A DNA stretch of 64,000 bases, taken from the NCBI GenBank assembly GCA_965226435.1, contig CBDDCY010000013.1, forward strand, positions 1,116,001 through 1,180,000, read 5' to 3'. A model generated the notes under the pieces. The model saw nothing but the letters and a program-made list of their open reading frames with translations, was not told the DNA's origin and made no database searches. A program made the translations under genes and the position numbers. This DNA is from UBA6623 sp965226435. GTDB taxonomy: Bacteria; Acidobacteriota; Terriglobia; Bryobacterales; UBA6623. Positions 30,109 through 39,228 of this stretch are shown piece by piece; within the stretch, counting starts at the first letter, position 1, and every line of letters begins with the position of its first letter.

Positions 30109-31017
30109 CTAACCGCTCATCATGGGGATCAACTCGAAGAAGATCTTGATCAAAATCGGTCCGACCGTCACGACGAAAAGGGACGGCAGGATGCAGAAAA
30201 AGATCGGGAAGACGAGTTTGATGCCCATCTTGGCGGCCTTTTCCTCGGCGCGTTGACGACATGTGGTTCGCATGAATTCCGAGTGTGTACGCAGGGTTTC
30301 GGCGATGCTCGTTCCGAAGCGATCGGCCTGCACCAAGGTTGAGACCAGCTTCTTCATATCGTCGACGCCTGTGCGGTCCCCGAGATTGCGCAGCGCCTCG
30401 GCGCGACGCTTGCCATGCCGCATCTCTAGGTTCGTGATAGCGAACTCGCTACTGATCTCGGGGTTACCCTGCCGGAGTTCCTTACTCACTTGCAGGATGC
30501 TCTGATCGAGCCCCAATCCGGATTCGACACAGACCACCATCAGATCAAGCGCGTTAGGCAGCGCTCGCTCGATGCGGTGCTTGCGGCGCTTCACCATTTT
30601 CAAGACAAACTCGTTGGGCCCGAGGAAACCCAGTCCGGCCGAGAGCACGGTCAAACCGATGCGGTTCTCGGTGGTGACTCCGAAATGCGTCATGGCGACC
30701 CAGACCAAAGCGGGCAGGGCCAGGGTCAGCACGACCTTGACCCCGTAGAAGATTTTCAGCGCCCGGCCCGAACGAAAGCCGGCGTTGTAGAGGCGTTGTT
30801 GCGAGGTCGTCAGGTCCGCCGGGGATGCCGGAACCCAGTTGCCCACCTTCGCCAGGACTTGTTGGAAGGCCAAGCTCGGGTGGACGGGCGCGGCCTCGCC
30901 GCCGCCTTCTTTGAGACGGTCGAGCATAGTCTTGGGGTTGACCCAGAATTTCATCCCGAATAGATATAGGAAACACATCACCATGACGAACAGAGCGACG
31001 GACATGACTAAGACCAT
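30109..31017 (-). CDS. tadC: TadC-like inner-membrane protein (GspF/T2SSF fold)
   Basis: 302 residues of the T2SSF family with membrane helices at the N-terminus, the middle (about 90-135) and C-terminus, and the conserved NALDLMVVCVESGLGLDQSI segment before the cytosolic helical domain. It would form the inner-membrane platform of a Flp/Tad pilus with TadB. Ribosome site AGGAGGA lies right before its ATG. It follows tadB after a 205-base gap filled by a MITE-like element. Confidence 0.93.
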   Translation of the reverse strand: MVLVMSVALFVMVMCFLYLFGMKFWVNPKTMLDRLKEGGGEAAPVHPSLAFQQVLAKVGNWVPASPADLTTSQQRLYNAGFRSGRALKIFYGVKVVLTLALPALVWVAMTHFGVTTENRIGLTVLSAGLGFLGPNEFVLKMVKRRKHRIERALPNALDLMVVCVESGLGLDQSILQVSKELRQGNPEISSEFAITNLEMRHGKRRAEALRNLGDRTGVDDMKKLVSTLVQADRFGTSIAETLRTHSEFMRTTCRQRAEEKAAKMGIKLVFPIFFCILPSLFVVTVGPILIKIFFELIPMMSG

Positions 31018-31024
31018 GATTTCC

Positions 31025-31229
31025 TCCTAAACCTGCATTTCTCACCAACTGACGGCCGAAGCACATGATGGGCCCGCCATTACTTCGTTGCGCTTGCTTG
31101 CCGTGCTCACCGTACCGTTCAAGTACGCCCCTTTGCTTAAGGGATGGGGCGCCGAGCGGCCTGCGCCTCGTACTGACGGCCCTCTCATGCACTTCGCGTC
31201 GACACTTGGCGAGAAATGCAGGCTAAACC
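31025..31229. repeat. MITE-like element between tadB and tadC
   Basis: Near-perfect terminal inverted repeats of about 20 bases: CCTAAACCTGCATTTCTC at 31025 and its mirror GAGAAATGCAGGCTAAACC ending at 31229, with subterminal imperfect pairing (ATGATGGGCCCGCC near 31064 against GGCCCTCTCATG near 31178). The right end carries the tadB stop codon. A diverged right half recurs at 43780-43831. No coding capacity. Confidence 0.7.
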
Positions 31230-32191
31230 TCGATGTTCACGATTTTGCGCATGATCAGATAGCCGAGTACTTGCAGCCCGATCGCCAACCCGGCCATCCA
31301 CTGGCCCATTTCGTTATCGATGAAAAACTGCATGTGCTCGCGGTGGACGAACCACATCAGCACGCCGACCACGGCGGGAATCGCCGTCAGCACCATGCTC
31401 GAAAGCTTCCCGTGCGCGCTGATCGTTCGGATCTGACCGCGCAACTTGAAGCGCTCGCGGATCAAACCGGCCAGCCCGTCCAGAATCTCCGCCAAGTTGC
31501 CGCCCGTTCGCTTTTGCAACAGAACGGCGGCGATGAAGAATTGGACGTCGATCAAAGGCATCCGCGCGCCCAAGTTTTCGAGAGCCGTCTGCATCGGCAG
31601 GCCGAGGTTCTGCTCTTCGAACGTTCTTCGAAACTCACCCCCCAGTGGATCGGGGAACTCCTGATGGACCATATCGAGCGAAACCGAGAAGGCGTGACCC
31701 GAACGCATGGCGCGAGCGATGAACTGCAACGAATCGGGGAACTGTGCCTCGAAGGCTTCGATGCGCTTGGTCCGTGCCCGCCGAACGTAGAGAAACGGCG
31801 CCGCGCCGATCACTCCGGCCGCGGCCGTCGCCGGAATCAAGCCCAACGGGGTCATATACCAGACGGCGTTGAACGCCGCCAAGGCCCCCAGCAAAGCGAC
31901 AACGCAGACTTGCCCCGGCGGCCAAGACAACCCGGCTTGCTCGATCAACGAGCGCAATTGCCGGTCAATATTGAAATGCTCGAGGACGCGTTGCAGCAAA
32001 TGCCGCGTGGCCCCCTCGTCAAGAAACAGCGGCGTTGCCGTCTGCGTGGCGGAAGTCGCCTCCGCGGTGACTTCCGAAAGCCGGTCGCGCACCTTAGCCG
32101 TTTCGCGTTGCAGCAAGGTGCGGTTGACCAGCAGGTAGGTGCCCGCCGTGAGTGTCAACGTCGCGACGAACAGGATCAGCAGCAGTGTCAA
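31223..32191 (-). CDS. tadB: TadB-like inner-membrane protein (GspF/T2SSF fold)
   Basis: 322 residues. N-terminal membrane segment, then helices near 95-140, the conserved ARAMRSGHAFSVSLDMVHQEFPDPLGGEF segment of TadB, and C-terminal helices. Partner of TadC in the Tad pilus platform, energised by CpaF. It lies 49 bases after cpaF on the same strand. The stop TAG lies inside the MITE-like element. Confidence 0.93.
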   Translation of the reverse strand: MTLLLILFVATLTLTAGTYLLVNRTLLQRETAKVRDRLSEVTAEATSATQTATPLFLDEGATRHLLQRVLEHFNIDRQLRSLIEQAGLSWPPGQVCVVALLGALAAFNAVWYMTPLGLIPATAAAGVIGAAPFLYVRRARTKRIEAFEAQFPDSLQFIARAMRSGHAFSVSLDMVHQEFPDPLGGEFRRTFEEQNLGLPMQTALENLGARMPLIDVQFFIAAVLLQKRTGGNLAEILDGLAGLIRERFKLRGQIRTISAHGKLSSMVLTAIPAVVGVLMWFVHREHMQFFIDNEMGQWMAGLAIGLQVLGYLIMRKIVNIEV

Positions 32192-32240
32192 TGTCTTCCT
32201 CCTTCCAAGCCGCCCCGATCTCTTCCGGGGGCGCGCATCG

Positions 32241-33617
32241 TCAATTGATCTCGACGATGGATTCGAAAAGGTCGGCCGGTAGATGCAAACCCGACGCCAA
32301 CATCTTTTCGTAAAAGCGGGGGCGGATTCCCGTGGCCGCGAAACGGCCTTGCACCCGGCCTTCGGGCGAGATGCCGCGTTTCTCGAACACGAAGAGGTCT
32401 TGCAGCGTCACCACGTCGCCTTCCATGTGACCGACTTCGGTCAGGCAGGTCACTTTGCGTGTTCCGTCGCTGAGCCGGGCGGTTTGCACGATGACGTCGA
32501 TGGCCGAGGAGATCTGATGGCGGATCGATACGAGGCTGAGATTCGAAGTGGCCATCGTGACCATGACCTCGAGGCGGGCGACGACGTCGCGGGGCGAATT
32601 AGCGTGCACGGTGGTCATCGACCCGTCGTGTCCGGTATTCATCGCCTGCAACATGTCGAGGGCTTCCTCACTGCGGCACTCCCCGACGATGATGCGGTCG
32701 GGGCGCATGCGGAGCGCGTTGATCAGCAGCTCGCGCTGACGAATGGCGCCGCCGCCTTCCATATTGGGAGGGCGTGTTTCGAGGCGCGCTATGTGCGGCT
32801 GTTTGAGCTGCAGCTCGGCGGCGTCTTCGATCGTGACGACCCGCTCGTCCCGCGAAATGAAAGCGGAAAGAGCGTTGAGTAGAGTCGTCTTTCCCGAACC
32901 GGTCCCGCCGGCGACCACGAGGTTCAGGCGGCACTTGACGGCCGCTTCGAGAAGCTCGAGCATGGGCCCCGTCATTGTATTTTTGTCCACCAGATCGGCC
33001 GGCAGGAGCTTATCCGTGCCGAAGCGGCGAATCGACAGCAGCGGTCCGTCGACGGCGAGCGGGGGGATGACCGCGTTGACGCGCGAGCCGTCCTCGAGAC
33101 GAGCGTCGACCATCGGGGACGACTCATCGATCCGCCGGCCGACCTGTGAGACGATCTTGTCGATGATGCGGTACAGATGCCCGGCGTCCTTAAAGGTGAC
33201 GCTGGTTAGTTCGAGTTTGCCGTGCCGCTCGATGTAGACCTGCTCGTGGGTGTTGACCAAGATGTCGCTGACGGTCTCATCATGCAGCAGCGGTTCCAGC
33301 GGCCCCAGCCCGAAGACCTCGTCGAGAACTTCCGCGACGATCTGATTTCGCTCGGCGGCGCTGAGCAGAGTTTGTTCGTCATCGATGAGAGCAGACAGCG
33401 CGCCGCGAACTTCGCGCCTCAGCTTCTCGGTTTCGATCGACGCGAGAGCATCGAGGTTGATCTTGTCCAGCAGCTTACGGTGCAGGGTGAACTTCAGTTC
33501 CTGATGTTCGGGGCCGATACTGCCGGCGGGATTGGCGGCGCCTAAGCGGCGCAGCTGGCTGGGTGCGTCGGAAGTCACCGCGGAAGGCGGTAACACCGGA
33601 GCTTCGATCAAGGGCAT
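32241..33617 (-). CDS. cpaF: CpaF/TadA-type secretion ATPase
   Basis: A cytosolic hexameric ATPase that drives Flp/Tad pilus assembly. 458 residues: N-terminal helical domain, Walker A GGTGSGKT (237-244), Asp box region EDAAELQL, Walker B RIIVGECR (308-315) and the His-box GHDGSMTTVHANS (329-341). First gene of cpaF-tadB-tadC. The secretin, pilin, prepilin peptidase and TadZ genes normally upstream are absent; instead ~800 bases of nested repeats precede it. Confidence 0.95.
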   Translation of the reverse strand: MPLIEAPVLPPSAVTSDAPSQLRRLGAANPAGSIGPEHQELKFTLHRKLLDKINLDALASIETEKLRREVRGALSALIDDEQTLLSAAERNQIVAEVLDEVFGLGPLEPLLHDETVSDILVNTHEQVYIERHGKLELTSVTFKDAGHLYRIIDKIVSQVGRRIDESSPMVDARLEDGSRVNAVIPPLAVDGPLLSIRRFGTDKLLPADLVDKNTMTGPMLELLEAAVKCRLNLVVAGGTGSGKTTLLNALSAFISRDERVVTIEDAAELQLKQPHIARLETRPPNMEGGGAIRQRELLINALRMRPDRIIVGECRSEEALDMLQAMNTGHDGSMTTVHANSPRDVVARLEVMVTMATSNLSLVSIRHQISSAIDVIVQTARLSDGTRKVTCLTEVGHMEGDVVTLQDLFVFEKRGISPEGRVQGRFAATGIRPRFYEKMLASGLHLPADLFESIVEIN

Positions 33618-33737
33618 TCGTCCTCCTCGGATTTTCGTTATCGCGGCGGGTGCCTCCGAAACGAAACGTCCGATTACCTTATCGGCCGGGCCACGGGAGG
33701 TTTAGACGGTTCTTGCGGGAGGAGGCGGAAAGCGGGT

Positions 33738-33900
33738 TAGCGGCGCCACCGGCCGCGCCGGATCGTTGAGGGGAGAAACTTGGTCGAAGGGTTCGCCGGG
33801 ACCGCGCCGCACGGCGGCGCGGCTCGGGTGGGTGAACGTCCGATCTATTGGTGGCGGTTGTGAATCTCCGGGTAACGCGAAATTTGAAGTTTCAGGTTAG
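33738..33900 (+). repeat. YTAG-bounded module, copy D (first of a tandem array)
   Basis: 163 bases from TTAGCGGCGCCACCGGCC to AAGTTTCAGGTTAG, with the full central hairpin GCGCCGCACGGCGGCGC. Very close to copy C. It shares its last TTAG with the next module. The surrounding stretch 33618-34414 holds no gene. Confidence 0.88.
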
Positions 33901-34130
33901 TGGCGCCACCGGCGGCGGCGGATCGTTGAAGTGAGAAACCAGGCGAGCGGCACGCGGGGCGGATCGTTCGCGGGTGAAACTTTTCGGTCAGTTGGCCGTG
34001 GAGGGAGTCCGAGGACGCGAAAAAAGGGTACAGCCACCGATTGCCGTGTCGCGACAGCATGGAAGAGGACGCGGTTCGGCGGGCGGCAATCGGAGGCAGT
34101 CCCCTTTTTCGCCGCGAAGTTTCAGGTTAG
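33897..34130 (+). repeat. YTAG-bounded module, copy E, carrying a palindrome
   Basis: Starts TTAGTGGCGCCACCGGC on the TTAG of copy D and ends GAAGTTTCAGGTTAG at 34130. The left ~50 bases match the family, the middle differs, and a 96-bp palindromic element (34017-34112) fills the place of the usual hairpin. Confidence 0.7.
34017..34112. repeat. Palindromic mini-element with GCGAAAAAAGGG arms (copy 1)
   Basis: Arms GCGAAAAAAGGGTACAGCC and GGCAGTCCCCTTTTTCGC enclose inner arms CCGATTGCCG/CGGCAATCGG. Same design as 55172-55278, different centre. Confidence 0.75.
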
Positions 34131-34316
34131 CGGCGCCACCGGCCGCGCCGGATCGTTCAGGGGCAAGACTTGGACAGCGGCGCGTCGCGGGTCAAGGTGC
34201 GTGGTGTGGCTCCGCGCCGGATCGAGATCCCGCCACTTTCCTCGCTGTCGAACGGCCTCATCGGACACCGCTTCCTTACGGTCGCGGCTCGGTTTGGCGG
34301 AAGTTTCAGGCTGGAA
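34127..34316 (+). repeat. YTAG-bounded module, copy F, carrying another dispersed repeat
   Basis: Starts TTAGCGGCGCCACCGGCC on the TTAG of copy E; its right end is GAAGTTTCAGGCT near 34316. In between lies an inverted copy (34257-34297) of the 41-bp repeat seen at 1319 and 53522. The right end is less exact than in the other copies. Confidence 0.6.
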
Positions 34317-34414
34317 TGGCGAAGCAAGAGGGGGGATCATCGAACAATACCAGCGTTTCGAGCAGGAAATCCTCTCGGCGTTTGACTGATCGAGTGTGTG
34401 AATTAGTTAGCGGA

Positions 34415-36418
34415 CTAACGGTCGCCGCCGGCGGTCGTTGAATCCGGCAACGCAAAGGCCCAGAAACCCAAGCCCGACGCGATCGCGACGTACTGGCGGC
34501 CGCCGACCATGTAGGTCATCGGCGAAGCTTTCCAATCTTGATTCACCTGCAAATGCCAGAGCGGTTTGCCGTTTCGCGCATCGAGCGCCGCGAAGGCGCC
34601 GCTGTCTTCTCCGAAAAACACCAGGTCGCCGTCGGTCGAGAGAATACCCGAATAGGTTTCGGCCTTGCCGGTCTGGGCATAGCCCCACACCGTGCGACCG
34701 GTTTGAATGTCCAACGCGCGGATGAACTTTTGATTGGGAGATCCGTCGGCCAGCCGAATCGTCCCTCCCAACCAAGCGCTGCCGCGCCGCCAACGGCTGT
34801 CGTCCTTGGTATAGGTCATGCAGGATTCATGGGCCAAAAGATAGAAAAGCTTTGTCCCCGGGTGGTAGCTCGTCGCCCACCAATTGGTGGCGCCGCGAAT
34901 GGCGGGGCAAACGTCGGAGCCCTCCTCGGTCGGGTCGGAGCCGGGCAGCACGATGGGCCGGCCCTTTTCGTCGATGCCCTCGGCCCAGGTTTGATGCACG
35001 AAGGGCTCGCCCAGAAGAAACTCGCCGTTGGTGCGGTCCAGGACGTAGAAGAAGCCGTTGCGGTTGCCTTGCAACAGCAACTTGCGCGGGCGGCCTTGGA
35101 ACTCTTCGTCAACCAGCAGCAGCGGCTCTTGGGCGTCCCAGTCATGGGTGTCGCGCGGCGTGAACTGGAAATACCATTCCAGCTTGCCGGTCTTCGGCTT
35201 CAAGGCCAGCACGGAATTGGTGTAGAGATTGTCGCCGGGGCGCCGCTCGGCGTTGAGATCCGGGCAGGGGTTCCCCGTCGCCCAGTAGAGAAGATCCAAC
35301 TCGGGGTCGTAACTGCCGGTGAGCCAAGTCGCGCCGCATCCGAGACGAAGAACTTCCTCGTCGCCCCAGGTCTCCGACCCCGGCTCGCCCGGCGCCGGGA
35401 TGGTCCAGAAACGCCAGGCTCGCTCGCCGGTGGCGGCGTAGTAAGCGTCGAGGAATCCGCGCAGACCCATGTCACCGCCGCTGATGCCGGCGATCACCAA
35501 ATCTCCGACGACCAACGGAGCGGCGATCGCGCCGTAGTGATCGCGGTGATCGGCCATCTCGCTGTCCCAGATGAGTTCGCCGGTGAAGCGATTGAGGGCA
35601 ATGACATGGGCGTGGTCGGTGACGGTGAAGACAAGGTCTCCGCGAACGGCGACCCCGCGGTTTAGCCCGATGCCGGGGTCCCCGACCACGCCCGGGGTCC
35701 TTGGCCGCGAGTAACGCCAGATTTCCCGGCCCGCGGCGGCGTCGAGCGCATACACCTGATTCACCGCGGTCACGTACATCACGCCCGCGATCACCACCGG
35801 CGTGCCCTCGATCATGGGCATCTCCGCGACCGGATAGAACCAGCGGGCCTCGAGCTTGTCGACATTGCCGCGGTGGATTTGGTCGAGCGCGCTGTGACGA
35901 TTGGAAGTGTCGCTGCCGTTATAGGAGGACCAGTCGACCGAGGGCTCGATGTTCGCTTCGCGAAAAACATCGCCCTCACGCCGAAGCAGGTGAATTTTGC
36001 CGTCCGCGGTGCGGACTTGGGCGTCAAAGCCGCTTTCGTTGAGAATGACGCCGCTCAGCTCGCCGCCCTCGACCAGTGGGAGAGACCCTTCTCTAGGTTG
36101 AGGCGCGCGCGGGTCGCGAGCCGAGGGAGGGGCGGCGGCCGCCAGTTTCTTGAGATACGCGATGAGGAGGTTGAGTTCCTCGGCGGGTATGTCGAACGCC
36201 GGCATACCCTTGAACGCAACTCCTTGGGTGATGATCGGGACGAGTTCCTCGGGACCTTTCGCGTGGACCGCCGGCAAGATCGACCGTGCTCGGTCGGAGC
36301 CGGTCCCGTCGCCGCCGTGGCAAAGCACGCAGCGGGTGCGGTAGGATTCCTCGCCGTCGGCGGCGACGAGGGGCAAGGCGGAGAAGGCAAGAAGGGCGAC
36401 GAAGATTGGAACTTTCAT
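34415..36418 (-). CDS. PQQ-dependent dehydrogenase with N-terminal cytochrome c
   Basis: 667 residues. Signal peptide, then a cytochrome c domain with heme site CVLCH (Cys30, Cys33, His34), then an eight-bladed PQQ propeller of the quinoprotein alcohol/glucose dehydrogenase type (YNGSDTSNRHSALDQI, then blades such as YALDAAAGREIWRY). The segment TPRDTHDWDA carries the likely catalytic Asp. It would oxidise a small alcohol or sugar in the periplasm and pass electrons to its heme. Heme before propeller is unusual, as most quinohemoproteins carry it C-terminally. Substrate not predictable. Stop TAG lies at GTTAGCGGACTAAC. Confidence 0.9.
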   Translation of the reverse strand: MKVPIFVALLAFSALPLVAADGEESYRTRCVLCHGGDGTGSDRARSILPAVHAKGPEELVPIITQGVAFKGMPAFDIPAEELNLLIAYLKKLAAAAPPSARDPRAPQPREGSLPLVEGGELSGVILNESGFDAQVRTADGKIHLLRREGDVFREANIEPSVDWSSYNGSDTSNRHSALDQIHRGNVDKLEARWFYPVAEMPMIEGTPVVIAGVMYVTAVNQVYALDAAAGREIWRYSRPRTPGVVGDPGIGLNRGVAVRGDLVFTVTDHAHVIALNRFTGELIWDSEMADHRDHYGAIAAPLVVGDLVIAGISGGDMGLRGFLDAYYAATGERAWRFWTIPAPGEPGSETWGDEEVLRLGCGATWLTGSYDPELDLLYWATGNPCPDLNAERRPGDNLYTNSVLALKPKTGKLEWYFQFTPRDTHDWDAQEPLLLVDEEFQGRPRKLLLQGNRNGFFYVLDRTNGEFLLGEPFVHQTWAEGIDEKGRPIVLPGSDPTEEGSDVCPAIRGATNWWATSYHPGTKLFYLLAHESCMTYTKDDSRWRRGSAWLGGTIRLADGSPNQKFIRALDIQTGRTVWGYAQTGKAETYSGILSTDGDLVFFGEDSGAFAALDARNGKPLWHLQVNQDWKASPMTYMVGGRQYVAIASGLGFWAFALPDSTTAGGDR

Positions 36419-36485
36419 AAGGGGCTTGTTTGCGCCCGGAATTTCTATTGTCGCCCTCCGGTCACGGAAAAGTGAAACGCTTTCG

Positions 36486-37799
36486 CTATGTTGCGTCGCC
36501 GGATCGTCGACGGAGCCAGGTCGACACTATCCACAACAGGCCGGCAGCGACCACCATCCACATCAGCCATCGAATTGAGTCGGCCAACTGCGCGGTTGTC
36601 AGCCAGGCCCAGTCGAAGGTGTATCGACTTAACTGGTCCGCTCGTTCGGTCATCCAGTGCCAAGCGGTGTGGGCGACGAGCGCGGAAAGGATGATCGTCC
36701 CGATTCTTTCGGCGATCACAAAGCGGAATAGGCCTTCCAGCGCGGGGACGAGAAGGAGCAGCACTAAAAGCTGGCCCAACTCGACGCCGAGGTTGAACGC
36801 GATCAATGAGGTCAGCAGGTGGGAGCCGGCGAGCTGCAACGTCTCGCGGAGCGCGAAGGAGAAACCGAAGCCGTGGATCAAGCCGAAGCCGCAAGCGATC
36901 ATCCAGCGGCGATGCACTCCCGACACGCCCACGATGTTCTCGAGAGCCATATAAACGACCGTGATGGCGATCAGCGTTTCGATCAGCGGCGGAAACCATA
37001 TCGCGCCGGGCGCGAGGTCGAAGGCGGAAACGATCAGTGTGAACGAGTGAGCAATCGTGAACGCGGTCACGATGAGAACCAGCGGACGCAAGCGCCGAAA
37101 CGGAATCACCAAGCAGAGCAAGAACAGCAAGTGATCCGGGCCGGCGAGGATGTGAAAGAAACCGAACTCGACGAACCGCCAGGCGGCTTGCAGCCAACTG
37201 GGGTCGAGCGGGACTCGTCCCGGGTCTTCCAGGAACTGATAGGCGCGCAGCGAGCCGTCGGGTGTATGGAAGCGTAGAACCGTGCGCACCCGCGCCGCCA
37301 GATGCTCGAGCCCGGGACGCATCGAGAAGGCCGCTCGATCGGATCGGATCGGGTACTCGAGCAGGACGTCGAAGAGAACCTGGTCGGTCACAAGGTTCTC
37401 GTGACCCTCGGAGAGCGGCCGGCTAACGTGAGCCAGCGCCTGATCGAACGACGCGAAAGACTTGTCGGCGGGAAGCGATATTCGGGTGGCCGCGATACGA
37501 GGCGGCGGCAGTCGCACGCCATCTTCATGGATTTCAATGAACCCGGCGATCCACACCGTTGCCAGGTCGGGGAGCCGGGGAGCCAATTGTTCCGCATCCA
37601 AATAGCCGTTGGGCAGGGCGGGGAACTCCACATCGCGCATGGAACCGAGCGGGACCCGCGCGAGCACCTGAAGCTGGTCTCCGGCCGGCTTGACGATCAG
37701 GTGAGCCGTCACCTCGGTCGGGATTTCGTGGGCGAAAGCGACGCCGGCGAGCGCCAGAGCAAGCCATGGTGCCGCCAAATTTCGACGAAATCGAATCAC
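36486..37799 (-). CDS. HupE/UreJ-type membrane protein (HupE_UreJ_2)
   Basis: 437 residues from GTG 37799: signal peptide (APWLALALAGVAFA), a periplasmic domain of ~190 residues, then a bundle of about seven helices with the conserved FFHILAGPDHLLFLL, TIAHSFTLI, GLIHGFGFSFAL and NLGVELGQL motifs. HupE/UreJ proteins transport nickel or another metal; this long form with a periplasmic domain is common in Gram-negatives and its metal is not established. Longer in-frame starts (to 38069) would run antisense through the divergent NHL gene and are rejected. Confidence 0.88.
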   Translation of the reverse strand: MIRFRRNLAAPWLALALAGVAFAHEIPTEVTAHLIVKPAGDQLQVLARVPLGSMRDVEFPALPNGYLDAEQLAPRLPDLATVWIAGFIEIHEDGVRLPPPRIAATRISLPADKSFASFDQALAHVSRPLSEGHENLVTDQVLFDVLLEYPIRSDRAAFSMRPGLEHLAARVRTVLRFHTPDGSLRAYQFLEDPGRVPLDPSWLQAAWRFVEFGFFHILAGPDHLLFLLCLVIPFRRLRPLVLIVTAFTIAHSFTLIVSAFDLAPGAIWFPPLIETLIAITVVYMALENIVGVSGVHRRWMIACGFGLIHGFGFSFALRETLQLAGSHLLTSLIAFNLGVELGQLLVLLLLVPALEGLFRFVIAERIGTIILSALVAHTAWHWMTERADQLSRYTFDWAWLTTAQLADSIRWLMWMVVAAGLLWIVSTWLRRRSGDAT

Positions 37800-37851
37800 A
37801 GCGTTGTTCTCACGAGACTGAACGGGTATGATAGCCGAGACTGGAGTCCTT

Positions 37852-39096
37852 ATGAACATCACCAAACGCGAGTTACGAATCGCCGCCGCCCTGGCTGTAA
37901 CGGCGTGTTTGCTCGGGGCGATCTCGTTGGTCCTTGACGAAAGAGCCGACGTGGAGGCCGCCGCTGTGATGGCGCCGCGGTTGGAAGTCGATCCGCTCTG
38001 GCCGAAACCGCTGCCGAACCACTGGGTGCTGGGAACCGTGATCGGCGTGGACGTCGACGCGGACGACAATGTTTGGATCGTCCACCGCGGAGGTTCCCTC
38101 GATCCGAAGGAGGTCTATGCGACGTGGGATCCGCCGGCCTCGGACTGCTGCTATCCGGCGCCGCCGGTGCTCGTGTTTAATCCCGAGGGCGAGTTGATCC
38201 GCCATTGGGGCGGGCCGGGCGAAGGGTACGACTGGTCGGCTTCGAACCACGGTATTGACGTCGATCACAAGGGTAATGTTTGGATCGGCGGCAACGGTTC
38301 CAAGCGTCCGGGGAAGGCCACGCTTCCGCACGACGAGAGCGCCATGGGCAAGGGGCGGGTTCACGACAGCATGGTGCTGAAGTTCACCGCGGCCGGGAAG
38401 TTCCTCATGCAGATCGGCAAGCCTTTCGAGGGCGCGGGCAGCCACGATCTCAAGAACTTTAAGCTGCCGGCGAAAACTCTTGTGGATGGCAAGACCAATG
38501 AACTCTACGTGGCCGACGGTTACGGCAACCGCCGCGTGATCGTGCTGGACGCGGACACAGGCGAGTACAAGCGGCACTGGGGCGCCTACGGAAACAAGCC
38601 CGACGACACCCAGCTTCCACCCTATAAGCCCGGCGAGCCGCCGCCCAAGCAGTTCCGGACCCCGGTGCACGCCATAGCACTGTCGGACGACGGCTTGCTC
38701 TACGTCTGCGATCGCACCAACGACCGCATCCAAGTGTTCAAGACCGACGGCACGTATGTGAAGGAAGCCTGGGTGGAGCCGGATACGCTCGGGGACGGAG
38801 CGACCTTCGACGTCGCCTTGTCCAGAGACCCCGAGCAGAAATTCCTCTATGTCGCCGACGGGACGAACCACAAGGTGCACGTCCTCGACCGCGATTCGCT
38901 AGAGGTGTTGACGACCTTCGGGGACGGCGGCCGCCAGCCGGGACAATTCTACGCGGTACACAGCATCGCAACTGACTCCAAGGGCAACGTCTTCACCACC
39001 GAGACCTACCATGGCCGGCGCGTCCAGAGGTTTGTTTACAAGGGTCTGGCGCCGGTTACTAAGAAGGATCAAGGGACTGTCTGGCCGAGTGACTGA
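37852..39096 (+). CDS. Secreted NHL-repeat beta-propeller protein
   Basis: 414 residues: signal/anchor segment (AALAVTACLLGAISLVL), then six or so NHL blades (GIDVDHKGNVWIGGNG, LYVADGYGNRRVIVLDADTGEY, LYVCDRTNDRIQVFKTDGTYV, KFLYVADGTNHKVHVLD). Resembles the peptidylglycine amidating-lyase-like NHL proteins frequent in Acidobacteriota; no catalytic function assigned. It is divergent from the HupE-type gene, 52 bases apart. The last ~28 codons recur at 43538 beyond the ABC operon, the mark of a lost second copy. Confidence 0.88.
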   Translation: MNITKRELRIAAALAVTACLLGAISLVLDERADVEAAAVMAPRLEVDPLWPKPLPNHWVLGTVIGVDVDADDNVWIVHRGGSLDPKEVYATWDPPASDCCYPAPPVLVFNPEGELIRHWGGPGEGYDWSASNHGIDVDHKGNVWIGGNGSKRPGKATLPHDESAMGKGRVHDSMVLKFTAAGKFLMQIGKPFEGAGSHDLKNFKLPAKTLVDGKTNELYVADGYGNRRVIVLDADTGEYKRHWGAYGNKPDDTQLPPYKPGEPPPKQFRTPVHAIALSDDGLLYVCDRTNDRIQVFKTDGTYVKEAWVEPDTLGDGATFDVALSRDPEQKFLYVADGTNHKVHVLDRDSLEVLTTFGDGGRQPGQFYAVHSIATDSKGNVFTTETYHGRRVQRFVYKGLAPVTKKDQGTVWPSD

Positions 39097-39164
39097 GGCG
39101 GGCGGGTCACGACGGCGCTTGAGCGGAAGCGGTTTCCGCCTCGAACCACATTTTCAGATCCTCA
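39013..39164 (+). repeat. Left direct repeat flanking the ABC operon (3' end of the NHL gene)
   Basis: Starts GGCCGGCGCGTCCAGAGG in the NHL gene, runs through its stop and ~70 bases beyond to CTCGAACCACATTTTCAG. It aligns with 43538-43729. Coding differences between the copies are at third codon positions. Confidence 0.82.
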
Positions 39165-39228
39165 TGACACGGTTGATCGTGGATGTCACCGCGGGTTCCG
39201 GGGAACACACGACGCGAGGGGGGAGACA

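Noticed and set aside
33738..34316. CRISPR-like array
   Set aside because: The repeated units are ~160 bp and unequal, without short regular repeats and spacers, and no cas gene is present.
37800..38069. N-terminal extension of the HupE-type gene
   Set aside because: It would run antisense through the divergent NHL gene; a proper signal peptide begins at GTG 37799.
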